From Gordonia sp049847105 (lineage in GTDB: Bacteria > Actinomycetota > Actinomycetes > Mycobacteriales > Mycobacteriaceae): DNA of 64,000 bases. The position numbers were made by a program, and so were the translations under genes. Shown here piece after piece: positions 1 through 7,457 of the stretch. The DNA is taken from contig NZ_JBNCNS010000003.1 of NCBI RefSeq assembly GCF_049847105.1, positions 496,001-560,000 on the forward strand, written 5' to 3'. The notes below the pieces were generated by a model. The model was not told the DNA's origin. It was given only the letters and a program-made list of their open reading frames with translations, and ran no database searches. How positions within the stretch are numbered: position 1 is the stretch's first letter; each line of letters starts with the position of its first letter.

Positions 1-192
1 CTTGACCGCGGTGTCGACATCGACCTCGTCGGCGAGCGGTACGGAACCGACCCGCTCCCCGGTGGCGGGCGAGAACACCTCGAGCGTCTCGGTCGAATGC
101 GGATCCACCCACTGTCCACCGATGAACAGTTGCGGTTGGTCGCCGGCGCCGACCAGGTCGGATGCCGGACGGGACTCGACGGTCTCGGTCAT
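1..192 (-). CDS. Aldehyde dehydrogenase, N-terminal fragment (runs off the window)
   Basis: Only the first 64 codons are inside the window. The peptide begins MTETVESRPASDL and contains LFIGGQWVDP, then FSPATGERVGSVPLAD. This is the usual opening of NAD(P)-dependent aldehyde dehydrogenases, where (F/Y)I(G/N)G(E/Q)W is followed by (N/S)PATGE. The catalytic Cys and Glu lie outside. The ATG at 190-192 has a good ribosome site (AGGAG) 8 nt upstream. A perfect KstR-type palindrome sits about 46 bp upstream, so the gene probably belongs to the sterol-catabolism regulon. The aldehyde oxidised cannot be told from this fragment. Confidence 0.85.
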   Translation of the reverse strand, partial: MTETVESRPASDLVGAGDQPQLFIGGQWVDPHSTETLEVFSPATGERVGSVPLADEVDVDTAVK

Positions 193-237
193 AGATGTGC
201 TCCTGAGTGGTGGTGTGAACTACTCCACAACCGATAC

Positions 238-251
238 TAGAACACGTTCTA
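238..251. promoter_or_regulatory. Candidate KstR operator
   Basis: The sequence TAGAACACGTTCTA is a perfect inverted repeat (TAGAAC / GTTCTA, 2-bp centre). It fits the published mycobacterial and rhodococcal KstR consensus TNNAACNNGTTNNA at every fixed position. It lies in the upstream region of the leftward aldehyde dehydrogenase gene. KstR is the TetR-family repressor of cholesterol catabolism. Binding is inferred from sequence alone. Confidence 0.7.
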
Positions 252-316
252 ACTTCGGGGCCAGGGGCGGTCGCCACCTGCGCCGACCGAAGCCGGATTT
301 TCGCACCCGGCAGATG

Positions 317-976
317 TCAGCGGCCGAAGCGGATCATCGCCGTGAGTCCCTCGACGACGTCGTCGAGAACAGAGATCTGCTCCGGCACGGTGTCGCACTC
401 GAGCAGTTGCTGCCGGTCGGCCGGGCCGATGGGCAGCCGGATGGCCCACTCGAACAGGCCGTGTTCGGCGAGGTCGGCGACGTCGAATTCGGGGAGGCCG
501 ACGGGCACCGACTCGGGTCGGGTGGTGGCCACCTCGTCGACGAAGGCGCGCAGCGCGAGGCCGAGTTCGATCACCCTGGCATGGTCGGCGGGACCGATCC
601 GAGGTTCCGGGAGGACCTCGGTGACGGCCCTCGGATACGGATCGTCGGGGAGCCACTCGGTGACCCGGATTCGCGCGGCGCCGGTGCAGGTGAGCGACGC
701 CCGGCCGTCGGGTTGGCGCATCAGGTTCTCGATGTGGGCGAAGGTGCCCACATCGTGCCGGACGTCGCCGCCGCCCACCTCGTGGCCACGTGCGATCAGC
801 ACGACGCCGAATCCCGCGTCGCGGGGGGTCGCCGCAGTCGATTCCTGGTCGTCGCCGTCGAGGCAGTCTTCGAGCATCTGCCGGTATCGCGGTTCGAAGA
901 TCCGCAAGGGCAGCGGCTCACCGGGCAGCAACGCGGTTCCCAGCGGGAACATCGGCGTGCCCGAGGCGCGCGGCAC
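317..976 (-). CDS. LON substrate-binding-domain protein
   Basis: A protein of about 219 residues made only of the N-terminal substrate-binding domain of Lon proteases. It opens with PMFPLGTALLPGEPLPLRIFEPRY, the hallmark F-P-(L)-x-x-x-L-x-P-G and (I)FEPRY motifs. No AAA+ or protease domain follows, so it is not a complete Lon. Single-domain LON proteins are common in actinobacteria; their function is poorly defined (possibly peptide or substrate binding). The chosen start is a GTG 5 nt after the mhuD stop. An ATG at 950-952 is the alternative and gives 211 residues. The close spacing to mhuD suggests one transcript. Confidence 0.75.
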   Translation of the reverse strand: MPRASGTPMFPLGTALLPGEPLPLRIFEPRYRQMLEDCLDGDDQESTAATPRDAGFGVVLIARGHEVGGGDVRHDVGTFAHIENLMRQPDGRASLTCTGAARIRVTEWLPDDPYPRAVTEVLPEPRIGPADHARVIELGLALRAFVDEVATTRPESVPVGLPEFDVADLAEHGLFEWAIRLPIGPADRQQLLECDTVPEQISVLDDVVEGLTAMIRFGR

Positions 977-981
977 GCCTG

Positions 982-1290
982 TCAGGCGCTGGGTTTGGCG
1001 TCGAGTACGACCTCGAACTCGAGCAGATCGGCTCCGCTCGCCACCGGCTTCGCACGCTCGCCCGAGTGTGCCTCCTTCGCCGGGCCCGACGCCCACGCCT
1101 GGAAGTCCTCTTCGGATTCCCACTGGGTGACCACGAAGTACCGGTCGTCGCCCTTCACCGGGCGCAGCAACTGGAATCCGAGGAATCCCTTGGAGCCGTC
1201 GACCGAGTGGGCACGATTCGCGAATCGCTTCTCGAGTTCCGGTCCGGCGCCCTCGGGTACCGAAATCGCATTGATCTTCACAACTGCCAT
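982..1290 (-). CDS. mhuD: Heme-degrading monooxygenase MhuD
   Basis: A 102-residue ferredoxin-like ABM-fold protein. It is very close to M. tuberculosis MhuD (Rv3592) as remembered: VVKINAI, GAGPELEKRF and GFLGFQLLRPVKG are conserved. The residues known to matter in MhuD are at the same positions: Asn7, Arg26, Trp66 and the heme-ligating His75. The family opens heme to mycobilin and frees iron without releasing carbon monoxide. The neighbourhood (hydrolase, mutY, carbonic anhydrase) also matches the mycobacterial locus. The ATG at 1288-1290 is preceded by TAGGGT with 7 nt between, so the mRNA is probably leaderless. No clear IdeR iron box was seen upstream. Confidence 0.9.
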   Translation of the reverse strand: MAVVKINAISVPEGAGPELEKRFANRAHSVDGSKGFLGFQLLRPVKGDDRYFVVTQWESEEDFQAWASGPAKEAHSGERAKPVASGADLLEFEVVLDAKPSA

Positions 1291-1297
1291 GGGACCC

Positions 1298-1303
1298 ACC
1301 CTA
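1298..1303 (-). promoter_or_regulatory. -10 box for leaderless mhuD transcript
   Basis: On the minus strand TAGGGT ends 7 nt before the mhuD ATG. A TANNNT element at this distance places transcription start at or next to the start codon, the pattern known for leaderless mycobacterial genes. Confidence 0.5.
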
Positions 1304-1367
1304 CTGGCATGCTGGAGTGGGATATCGACAGTTCAACGCCCCGCAGATATGTCGCAGTGGAGGTGTC

Positions 1368-1748
1368 ATGGCACGCGGAAGACTGGAACCGGGACCCGAT
1401 CACCCGATCACGGTGTCGCCGACGGATGATCGTGTCGTCGTCCGGGTCGGCGACACCGTCGTCGCACGGACGGCGGATGCGCTCACCCTGCGCGAGGCGG
1501 AGTACCCGCCCGTGCAGTATCTACCCCGGCAATCGGTGGACCCGTCGTTGCTCCGCGAGAGCGCGACCACCACCTTCTGCCCGTACAAGGGTGAGTGCAA
1601 TTACTACGACCTCACCCTCGGTGCCGAGGTACTGACCGACGCGGTCTGGGTCTACCGATCCCCGTACGACGCCGTCGCACAGATCGCCGACCATGTCGCG
1701 TTCTATCCGGGTCGCGTGTCGGTCGACGTCGACGCGGCGTCGGGCTGA
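1368..1748 (+). CDS. DUF427 family protein
   Basis: A 126-residue protein with the DUF427 signature: YPPVQYLPRQSVDPSLL, then TTTFCPYKGECNYYDL and a C-terminal AFYPGRVSVDV segment. DUF427 proteins are small beta-rich proteins found widely in bacteria and fungi, with no proven reaction. The conserved Cys in CPYKG is present. The start was chosen at the ATG preceded by GGAGGTGTC, a near-ideal ribosome site; longer frames upstream lack one. It is divergent from mhuD and followed 29 nt later by the hydrolase gene. Confidence 0.85.
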   Translation: MARGRLEPGPDHPITVSPTDDRVVVRVGDTVVARTADALTLREAEYPPVQYLPRQSVDPSLLRESATTTFCPYKGECNYYDLTLGAEVLTDAVWVYRSPYDAVAQIADHVAFYPGRVSVDVDAASG

Positions 1749-1764
1749 TCGGCGGCTGCTGCCA

Positions 1765-1770
1765 TACCCT
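1765..1770 (+). promoter_or_regulatory. -10 box for leaderless hydrolase transcript
   Basis: TACCCT lies 7 nt before the GTG start at 1778 and there is no Shine-Dalgarno sequence between them, which indicates a leaderless mRNA. Confidence 0.45.
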
Positions 1771-1777
1771 GTCAGCC

Positions 1778-2671
1778 GTGACCGCCACTCGAACCGCGAC
1801 GCCTGCGGAGACCGGGGCCGCAGACATCGGCCTGCTCGATCACGGCGGACCCACCGACTCCGACGGTCAGCCGGTCCGCGGTGTCGGCCCGATCGTCCTG
1901 CTGCACGGCCTGATGGGGCGCGGACGCACGTGGCGACGACAGATCCCGTGGCTGCGTCGCCACGGCCGCGTCTTCACTCTCGACGCCGCCTTCCACACCG
2001 GCGCCGACGTGGAGGCGCCCGACGATCCCGCGGAGCTGAGCACCGAGCGTTTCGTCACCGATCTGGCCGAGGTCCTGATCTGGATCGACCAGGGCCCCGC
2101 GGTCCTGGTGGGACATTCGATGGGCGCGCTGCACGCCTGGTGCACCGCGGCCGCCTACCCGGAGATGGTGTCGGCGTTGGTGATCGAAGACATGGCGCCG
2201 GACTTCCGCGGACGCACCACCCGGAACTGGACCCCCTGGTTCGACAGCTGGCCCGACCGGTTCGCATCGATGTCGCATGCACAGGAGATGTTCGGCGAGG
2301 TCGCCGGCCGCTACTTCTACGAGGCCTTCGACGACGGCCGGTTGCACGGCAGCCTGGCCATCTGGTCAGAGATCGCCGAGGAGTGGGGCGGTCGCGAGTT
2401 CTGGTCGGAATGGAGTTCGGTGCGGGTACCGTCGCTCGTGATCGAGGCCGAACACTCGGTGACACCACCCGGGCAGATGCGGACCATGTGTTCGGCCCGC
2501 AGCGCAGCGCAGTACCTACGTGTGCCGGACGCCGGACACCTGGTGCACGACGACGCCCCGGACATCTATCGCGGTGCGGTGGAGGCGTTTCTGGCCGGGA
2601 TGCCGACCACCTCGGCCGGCTGGGTCATCAATTCGCCTCCCCTGCAAGACAAAACCGACCGTCGTCGGTGA
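1778..2671 (+). CDS. Alpha/beta hydrolase
   Basis: A 297-residue alpha/beta-hydrolase. The oxyanion segment is IVLLHGLMGRGRTW near residue 40, the nucleophile elbow is VGHSMGA near residue 115, and the distal histidine is in DAGHLVHDD near residue 255. In M. tuberculosis the corresponding place between mhuD and mutY also holds a hydrolase (Rv3591c, from memory). Substrate is unknown; ester or C-C hydrolysis are both possible. The GTG start follows a TACCCT box by 7 nt. The 3' end overlaps the convergent mutY gene by 44 bp. Confidence 0.8.
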   Translation: MTATRTATPAETGAADIGLLDHGGPTDSDGQPVRGVGPIVLLHGLMGRGRTWRRQIPWLRRHGRVFTLDAAFHTGADVEAPDDPAELSTERFVTDLAEVLIWIDQGPAVLVGHSMGALHAWCTAAAYPEMVSALVIEDMAPDFRGRTTRNWTPWFDSWPDRFASMSHAQEMFGEVAGRYFYEAFDDGRLHGSLAIWSEIAEEWGGREFWSEWSSVRVPSLVIEAEHSVTPPGQMRTMCSARSAAQYLRVPDAGHLVHDDAPDIYRGAVEAFLAGMPTTSAGWVINSPPLQDKTDRRR

Positions 2672-3524
2672 GCTCCACCAGTCCGTCGGTCAGTAGCGAA
2701 TCGAGGGCACGGTCGCGTTGGGCGGTGTCGGTGGTCCACACCGTGTCCAGGCGGGCCCGGACCACCGGATGGTCGGTACCGCGCAGGACGTCGAGCAGCA
2801 GTCCCCGGACCTGCCGGTCGGTGCCGGCGAACTTCTGTACCTTGCGGGCGGGGCCGGTGTGGGCCGGCCGGCCGAGCCGTATCCAGGTGCAGTCGGGGAG
2901 CGGGCACTCGTCGCACCGCGGGCTGCGGGCCGTGCACACGAGGGCCCCGAGTTCCATCAGTGCGGCGGAGAACCGTGGCGCGGCGGCGTCGACGGAGCCG
3001 TCGGTGCTGTGCGGTAGGAGAGCGGTGGCGTCGGCGAGGTCGCCACGAGAGGGATTGCCCGGCTGTTCGCGTCCGTGCACCGCCCGGGCGATGACCCGCC
3101 GAACATTCGTGTCCACCACCGGAACCGCCTGCCCATAGGCGAAACACGCGACCGCGCGGGCGGTGTAGTCGCCGATGCCGGGGAGCGTCAACATCGTCTC
3201 CACATCGTCGGGGACGCGATCGTCGTGCTGTTCGGCGAGCACGGTCGCGCATTCGTGAAGCCGCAGCGCCCGCCGCGGGTAGCCGAGCTTGCCCCACGCA
3301 CGGAGCACTTCGCCGGGTGACGCAGCCGCCATCGCCGACGGCACCGGCCACCGTTCGATCCATTCGCGCCACGGCCCGACGACGCGCGAGACGGGGGTCT
3401 GCTGCAACATGATCTCGCTGATCAGGATCTGCCAGCCCGACAACCCCGGCTCACGCCAGGGCAGATCGCGCTCGTGGAGGTCGAACCAGCCGAGCAGAAC
3501 GGCCGGTGGCACACTAGTGGACAT
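2628..3524 (-). CDS. mutY: A/G-specific adenine glycosylase MutY
   Basis: A 298-residue base-excision glycosylase that removes adenine mispaired with 8-oxoguanine. The HhH-GPD core is clear: SEIMLQQTPVSRV near residue 36, the helix-hairpin-helix LPGIGDYTARAVACFAYG near residue 115, and the catalytic Asp in VPVVDTNVRRV. The 4Fe-4S loop has the C-x6-C-x2-C-x5-C spacing in CTARSPRCDECPLPDC. The C-terminal recognition domain is short, as in other actinobacterial MutY. The start codon lies inside the sequence CATG, which also carries the start of the divergent carbonic anhydrase gene. Confidence 0.93.
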   Translation of the reverse strand: MSTSVPPAVLLGWFDLHERDLPWREPGLSGWQILISEIMLQQTPVSRVVGPWREWIERWPVPSAMAAASPGEVLRAWGKLGYPRRALRLHECATVLAEQHDDRVPDDVETMLTLPGIGDYTARAVACFAYGQAVPVVDTNVRRVIARAVHGREQPGNPSRGDLADATALLPHSTDGSVDAAAPRFSAALMELGALVCTARSPRCDECPLPDCTWIRLGRPAHTGPARKVQKFAGTDRQVRGLLLDVLRGTDHPVVRARLDTVWTTDTAQRDRALDSLLTDGLVELTDDGRFCLAGEAN

Positions 3525-4158
3525 GAGCCAAGTGACGCCGACCGAGGCCTGGAAGATCCTGCAGGAAGGGAACGATCGGTTCGTTGCCGGTGAGTCTCAA
3601 CATCCCAAACAGGGTATCGAGGATCGGGAGCGTCTGACGTCGGGACAGCACCCGCATGTGGTGCTCTTCGGCTGCTCGGATTCGCGTCTCTCGGCCGAGA
3701 TCATCTTCGATCAGGGTCTCGGCGACATGTTCGTGGTCCGCACGGCGGGGCAGGTCATCGACTCGGCGGTGCTGGGCTCGCTGGAGTTCGCCGCCGAGGT
3801 GCTCGAGGTGCCGCTGATCGCCATCCTCGGCCACGACAGCTGCGGGGCGGTCAAGGCCACCCTCAACGCCCTCGACAACCTGCAGATCCCCGGCGGCTAC
3901 ATCCGCGAACTCGTCGAGAAGGTGAGCCCGAGCATCCTGGCCGGCCGCAGCGAGGGGCTGACCCGTGTCGACGAGTTCGAGGCGCGCCACGTCCTGGAGA
4001 CCGGCAAGCAGTTGATGGAACGCAGCCGCATCATCGCGGATCGGGTCGCCGACGGCCGCCTCGCGATCGTGGGGCTGACCTATCAGCTGGGCGAGGGACG
4101 CGCGCAGGTGCGCGGCGTGATCGGTCAGCTCGACGGTATCGAGACCGTCGACGCCTGA
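3523..4158 (+). CDS. Beta-class carbonic anhydrase
   Basis: A 211-residue beta-carbonic anhydrase interconverting CO2 and bicarbonate. The zinc ligands are visible: Cys and the Asp/Arg dyad in LFGCSDSRLSAE near residue 50, and His/Cys in ILGHDSCGAVKA near residue 105. FVVRTAGQV follows the first motif as usual. It is the likely counterpart of M. tuberculosis Rv3588c, which also neighbours mutY. The ATG at 3523 overlaps the mutY ATG on the other strand by two bases. A GTG two codons upstream (3517) is an alternative start. Either way its promoter must lie within mutY. Confidence 0.92.
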   Translation: MSQVTPTEAWKILQEGNDRFVAGESQHPKQGIEDRERLTSGQHPHVVLFGCSDSRLSAEIIFDQGLGDMFVVRTAGQVIDSAVLGSLEFAAEVLEVPLIAILGHDSCGAVKATLNALDNLQIPGGYIRELVEKVSPSILAGRSEGLTRVDEFEARHVLETGKQLMERSRIIADRVADGRLAIVGLTYQLGEGRAQVRGVIGQLDGIETVDA

Positions 4159-4292
4159 CGCGCTCGTCGGGCCGGTGCGCGCGACGGGGGGGTGCCGGGG
4201 CTGAACCCTGACTTTAGACTTTTGGCCGGTCAGGTGCTGTTTGTGCGACACGCCGAGCGCGGTCGGACACGGCGTCAACAGGGGCCGTTAGC

Positions 4293-5093
4293 GTGGGTTC
4301 CGTGATCGAACCGCAAGGCCCGCTACCACCTGAGATCTATTGGCGACGTCGTATCGTCGCCATCGGTGGTGGCGCCGTCGCGCTTGCGTTGATCATCGGT
4401 CTCATCATCTGGGCCACCGGGAGCAACGGCGACGATCCGTCGAATGCGGCGGCCGCCTCGTCGGTCGCGTCGTCCACGGCGTATTCGAGCGAGCCGACAG
4501 CCGAGTCGTCCGATCCGTCGGCGAGTGGTCAGGTCTCCGGCGGCGGAACCGGTGGCGGAACCGACAGCAGCTCCAGCAACGGAGTGCCCGGCGAGGCCGC
4601 GGCCGGCGCCAGTGGATCGGTGGCCGCGTCGTCGGTGCCGTCTCCGAGTGGTGTCGCGCAGGCTCCGGGTCCGGTGCCGCCGTCCGGGCTGTGCCCGGAC
4701 GCGAACATCTCGGTGGTCCTGTACACCGACAAGCCGACCTACAGCACGGGTGACCAGCCGGTCTTCACGATCGTCACCACCAACGCCGGACTCACCGACT
4801 GCACCCGCGACGTGGGCAAGGCCGCGCAGGACGTCGTGGTCCGCACCCTCGACGGCACCCGGACCCTCTGGTCGGCGCGCGACTGCTCGCCGCTGCAGAC
4901 GGTCAACAACGTGAATCTCAAACCCTCGCAGCAGGTGCGCGACACCATCACCTGGTCGGGCACCACGAGCAGCCCCGGCTGCGACAAGCCGCGCGTGCCG
5001 ATCGCGGTCGGGGCTTACCAGGCCATCGGGAAGATCGGGGAGAAGGAGTCCGCGCCGATCACGTTCAACGTGGTGGCGCCGGCGCAGCCCTGA
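4293..5093 (+). CDS. Single-pass membrane protein with Ser/Gly linker and extracytoplasmic domain
   Basis: A 266-residue protein. It starts EPQGPLPPEIYWRRR, has one membrane helix at about residues 22-42, then a low-complexity Ser/Gly/Ala/Pro stretch (45-130), then a folded domain starting SGLCPDANISVVLYTDKPTYSTGDQP. Four Cys in that domain could form two disulfides. No enzyme motif is seen. It sits where M. tuberculosis has the membrane gene Rv3587c, and is inferred to be its counterpart. The start could be the GTG at 4293 or the GTG at 4302. Confidence 0.7.
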   Translation: MGSVIEPQGPLPPEIYWRRRIVAIGGGAVALALIIGLIIWATGSNGDDPSNAAAASSVASSTAYSSEPTAESSDPSASGQVSGGGTGGGTDSSSSNGVPGEAAAGASGSVAASSVPSPSGVAQAPGPVPPSGLCPDANISVVLYTDKPTYSTGDQPVFTIVTTNAGLTDCTRDVGKAAQDVVVRTLDGTRTLWSARDCSPLQTVNNVNLKPSQQVRDTITWSGTTSSPGCDKPRVPIAVGAYQAIGKIGEKESAPITFNVVAPAQP

Positions 5094-5106
5094 GTCCCTC
5101 GATTCG

Positions 5107-5143
5107 GTAGCAATAATCCGCGGTGAGCGCGGGTTATTGCTAC
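5107..5143. terminator. Bidirectional hairpin terminator
   Basis: A 16-bp stem (left arm 5107-5122, right arm 5128-5143) with one U·G wobble encloses the 5-nt loop GTGAG. The outer half of the stem is AT-rich (TAGCAATAA / TTATTGCTA). It lies between two convergent genes, the membrane protein gene and the LacI-type regulator, so it could end transcription from both sides. Confidence 0.75.
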
Positions 5144-5151
5144 GAAATCGG

Positions 5152-6159
5152 TCAGGTGGTCGCGCGCACCACGAGTTCCACCGGCAGCCGGACGGTCTCC
5201 GGCTCCCGGCCGGCCACCAGATCGAGCAACCGTCGAGCCGCCGTCGCACCGATCTCATGCGCCGGAGACCGGACGGTCGTGAGCGGGACCGGCAGTTGCG
5301 CGACGACGGGGATGTCGTTGTAGCCGACCAGTGCCAGATCGTCGGGGATGCGCAGTCCGAGGTCGCGGGCGACACCCATGACGCCGATGGCGATGGTGTC
5401 GGACACCGTGAAGATGGCGGTGGGTCGCGTGGGTGAGTCGAGCAGGGCCCGGCCGGCCGCGATGCCGCCGTCGACCTCGAATGTGGAGTGCACGATCCGG
5501 TCCGCCCGGAGCTCTACGGACGCGTTGCCGAGTTCGGCCCGGAATCCCTTGAGTCGGTCGCCCGCGGTGGTGGCATGGCGTGGACCGGCGACGACGGCGA
5601 TGTCGGTGTGCCCGCGGTCGAGCAGATGCCGGGCGGCCAGTCGGCCGCCGGTGATGTCGTCGCCGCCGACGAAGGGCAGTCCGGACTCGGCGTGGCGCGT
5701 GACGGCGAGCATCGGGACGTTGCCGATGCGGAGCGCGTCGATGAACGGCCGCCCCGGGTTGTGCAGGCTGCTCAGCAGCAGGCCGTCCACCTGGCGGCCA
5801 ACGAGTAGCTCGATGGCGCGACGTTGGGCGTCGAGATCGTCGGGTGGGCTCGACAGCAGGACGGAGTACCCGGCACGGGACGCGGCCTCCTCGATGCCCT
5901 GATATGTCGTCGCGACCACCCCGTCGGTGAGGCGGGTCATCACCACTCCGAGGGTGGTGGTCTTGCGCGTGCGCAGGCTGGCCGCCCAGAGGTTGGGCTG
6001 GTAGCCGAGTTCCGCCGCCACCCGCCGGACTCGCAGCGCCGATTCCGACCATCCGTCGGCGGGCTCGGTCTGACGCAGGATGCGGGAGGCGGACGACACA
6101 TGCACGCCCGCGCGTTCGGCGATCTCCTTCAGCGTCGGCGCGCGGTTTCCGTCACGCAT
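5152..6159 (-). CDS. LacI-family transcriptional regulator
   Basis: A 335-residue LacI/GalR regulator. The helix-turn-helix is PTLKEIAERAGVHVSSASRIL with the hinge LGYQPNLWAASLRTRKTTTLGVV. The rest is a periplasmic-binding-protein-like sensor domain, ending with the typical VGYNDIPVVAQLPVPLTTVRSP segment. The ATG at 6159 was chosen because GGAGG lies 9 nt upstream; a GTG two codons earlier is possible. It is divergent from glutaryl-CoA dehydrogenase, and repeated GCAA-CGTTCT sites lie between them. It is therefore probably the local repressor of glutarate use. The inducer is unknown. Confidence 0.88.
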   Translation of the reverse strand: MRDGNRAPTLKEIAERAGVHVSSASRILRQTEPADGWSESALRVRRVAAELGYQPNLWAASLRTRKTTTLGVVMTRLTDGVVATTYQGIEEAASRAGYSVLLSSPPDDLDAQRRAIELLVGRQVDGLLLSSLHNPGRPFIDALRIGNVPMLAVTRHAESGLPFVGGDDITGGRLAARHLLDRGHTDIAVVAGPRHATTAGDRLKGFRAELGNASVELRADRIVHSTFEVDGGIAAGRALLDSPTRPTAIFTVSDTIAIGVMGVARDLGLRIPDDLALVGYNDIPVVAQLPVPLTTVRSPAHEIGATAARRLLDLVAGREPETVRLPVELVVRATT

Positions 6160-6227
6160 GCGCACGCACCTCCCTCCGGCCGGATGTGGGTTGACGAACT
6201 CGTCCCGGCAGCCCTACATTAGTCGAT

Positions 6228-6257
6228 GCAAACGTTCTTGCAATCGTTCTCGCAAAC
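6228..6257. promoter_or_regulatory. Candidate LacI-family operator (12-bp direct repeat)
   Basis: Two 12-bp units, GCAAACGTTCTT (6228-6239) and GCAATCGTTCTC (6240-6251), are followed by a partial third, GCAAAC (6252-6257). Read as inverted repeats they give GCAA…TTGC-type half-sites around ACGTT or CG, as expected for LacI-family operators. They lie directly upstream of the ribosome site of the glutaryl-CoA dehydrogenase gene and divergent from the regulator gene. Confidence 0.6.
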
Positions 6258-6269
6258 CCGGAGGAACCG

Positions 6270-7457
6270 ATGTCCCGACCGCAGACCCTGAGCCAGCTCT
6301 TCGCCCTCGATTCGCTTCTCGAGCCGGAGGAGATCGCGATCCGGGACACGGTCCGGAAGTTCGCCGACGAGCGCCTGCGTCCGTATGTCGCGGACTGGTT
6401 CGAGGAGGCGAAGCTGCCTGCCCGCGACATCGCGAAGGAACTCGGCTCACTCGGCGCGCTCGGCATGCATCTCGAGGGCTACGGCTGCCCGGGGCTCAGC
6501 GCGACGACCTACGGTCTCGCCTGCCTCGAACTCGAGGCGGTCGACTCGGGTATCCGCAGTCTCGTCTCGGTGCAGGGCTCGCTGGCCATGTTCTCGATTC
6601 ACCACTGGGGCAGCGAGGAGCAGAAGCAGGAGTGGCTGCCGCGGATGGCCGCCGGCGACGCGATCGGGTGCTTCGGTCTGACCGAACCCGACTTCGGGTC
6701 GAACCCCGCCGGGATGCGCACGCACGCCAAACGCGACGGCGACGACTGGGTGCTCAACGGCACCAAGATGTGGATCACCAACGGATCGATCGCGGACGTC
6801 GCGGTGGTGTGGGCACATACCGATCTCGCCGACGGTGCGGCCGGCATCCGCGGGTTCGTGGTGCCGACGGACACGCCGGGCTTCTCGGCCCCCGAGATCC
6901 ACAAGAAGGTCTCGCTACGCGCATCGGTCACGTCCGAGCTGGTGCTCGACGGTGTCCGTCTGCCGCAGTCGGCGATGCTGCCGGAGGCGCAGGGACTCCG
7001 CGGTCCGCTCACGAGTCTCGGTGAGGCGCGCTTCGGGATCATCTTCGGCTCCATGGGCGCCGCACGGGATTGCCTCGAGGTCGCGGTCGACTACTCGCAG
7101 ACACGTGAGGTGTTCGACAAGCCGCTCGCCGGATACCAGCTGACCCAGGCCAAGATCGCCGACATGGCGCTCGAGGTGGGCAAGGGACACCTGCTGGCCT
7201 ATCACCTCGGCCGCCTCAAGGATCGCGGCGAGATCACCCCCGAGCAGGTCAGCACCGGCAAGCTCAACAACGTACGTGAGGCGATCGCAATCGCGCGCGA
7301 GTGCCGAACCATCCTGGGCGCCAACGGCATCACCCTCGAATACCCGGTGATCCGCCACGCCAACAATCTCGAGTCCGTGCTCACCTACGAGGGCACCTCC
7401 GAGGTCCATCAGCTGACCATCGGCAAGGCGCTCACCGGCGAAGGCGCTTTCCGGTGA
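6270..7457 (+). CDS. gcdH: Glutaryl-CoA dehydrogenase
   Basis: A 395-residue acyl-CoA dehydrogenase that is closest to glutaryl-CoA dehydrogenases. It has GYGCPGLSATTYGLACLELE and VDSGIRSLVSVQ; the Glu and Arg in this stretch correspond to Glu87 and Arg94 that recognise glutaryl-CoA in the human enzyme. The FAD/substrate segment is CFGLTEPDFGSNP and the catalytic base is Glu at about 374 in YEGTSEVHQ. The enzyme oxidises and decarboxylates glutaryl-CoA to crotonyl-CoA in lysine, tryptophan and glutarate breakdown. GGAGGAACCG precedes the ATG. The stop overlaps the start of the CoA-transferase gene by 4 nt, so the two are translationally coupled. Confidence 0.9.
   Translation: MSRPQTLSQLFALDSLLEPEEIAIRDTVRKFADERLRPYVADWFEEAKLPARDIAKELGSLGALGMHLEGYGCPGLSATTYGLACLELEAVDSGIRSLVSVQGSLAMFSIHHWGSEEQKQEWLPRMAAGDAIGCFGLTEPDFGSNPAGMRTHAKRDGDDWVLNGTKMWITNGSIADVAVVWAHTDLADGAAGIRGFVVPTDTPGFSAPEIHKKVSLRASVTSELVLDGVRLPQSAMLPEAQGLRGPLTSLGEARFGIIFGSMGAARDCLEVAVDYSQTREVFDKPLAGYQLTQAKIADMALEVGKGHLLAYHLGRLKDRGEITPEQVSTGKLNNVREAIAIARECRTILGANGITLEYPVIRHANNLESVLTYEGTSEVHQLTIGKALTGEGAFR

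Noticed and set aside
1291..1367. Search for an IdeR iron box before mhuD
   Set aside because: No TTAGGTTAGCCTAA-like palindrome is seen.
2..1429. Long open frame on the plus strand across the LON and mhuD genes
   Set aside because: It is antisense to two well-supported genes and has no recognisable domain; such frames are common in high-GC DNA.
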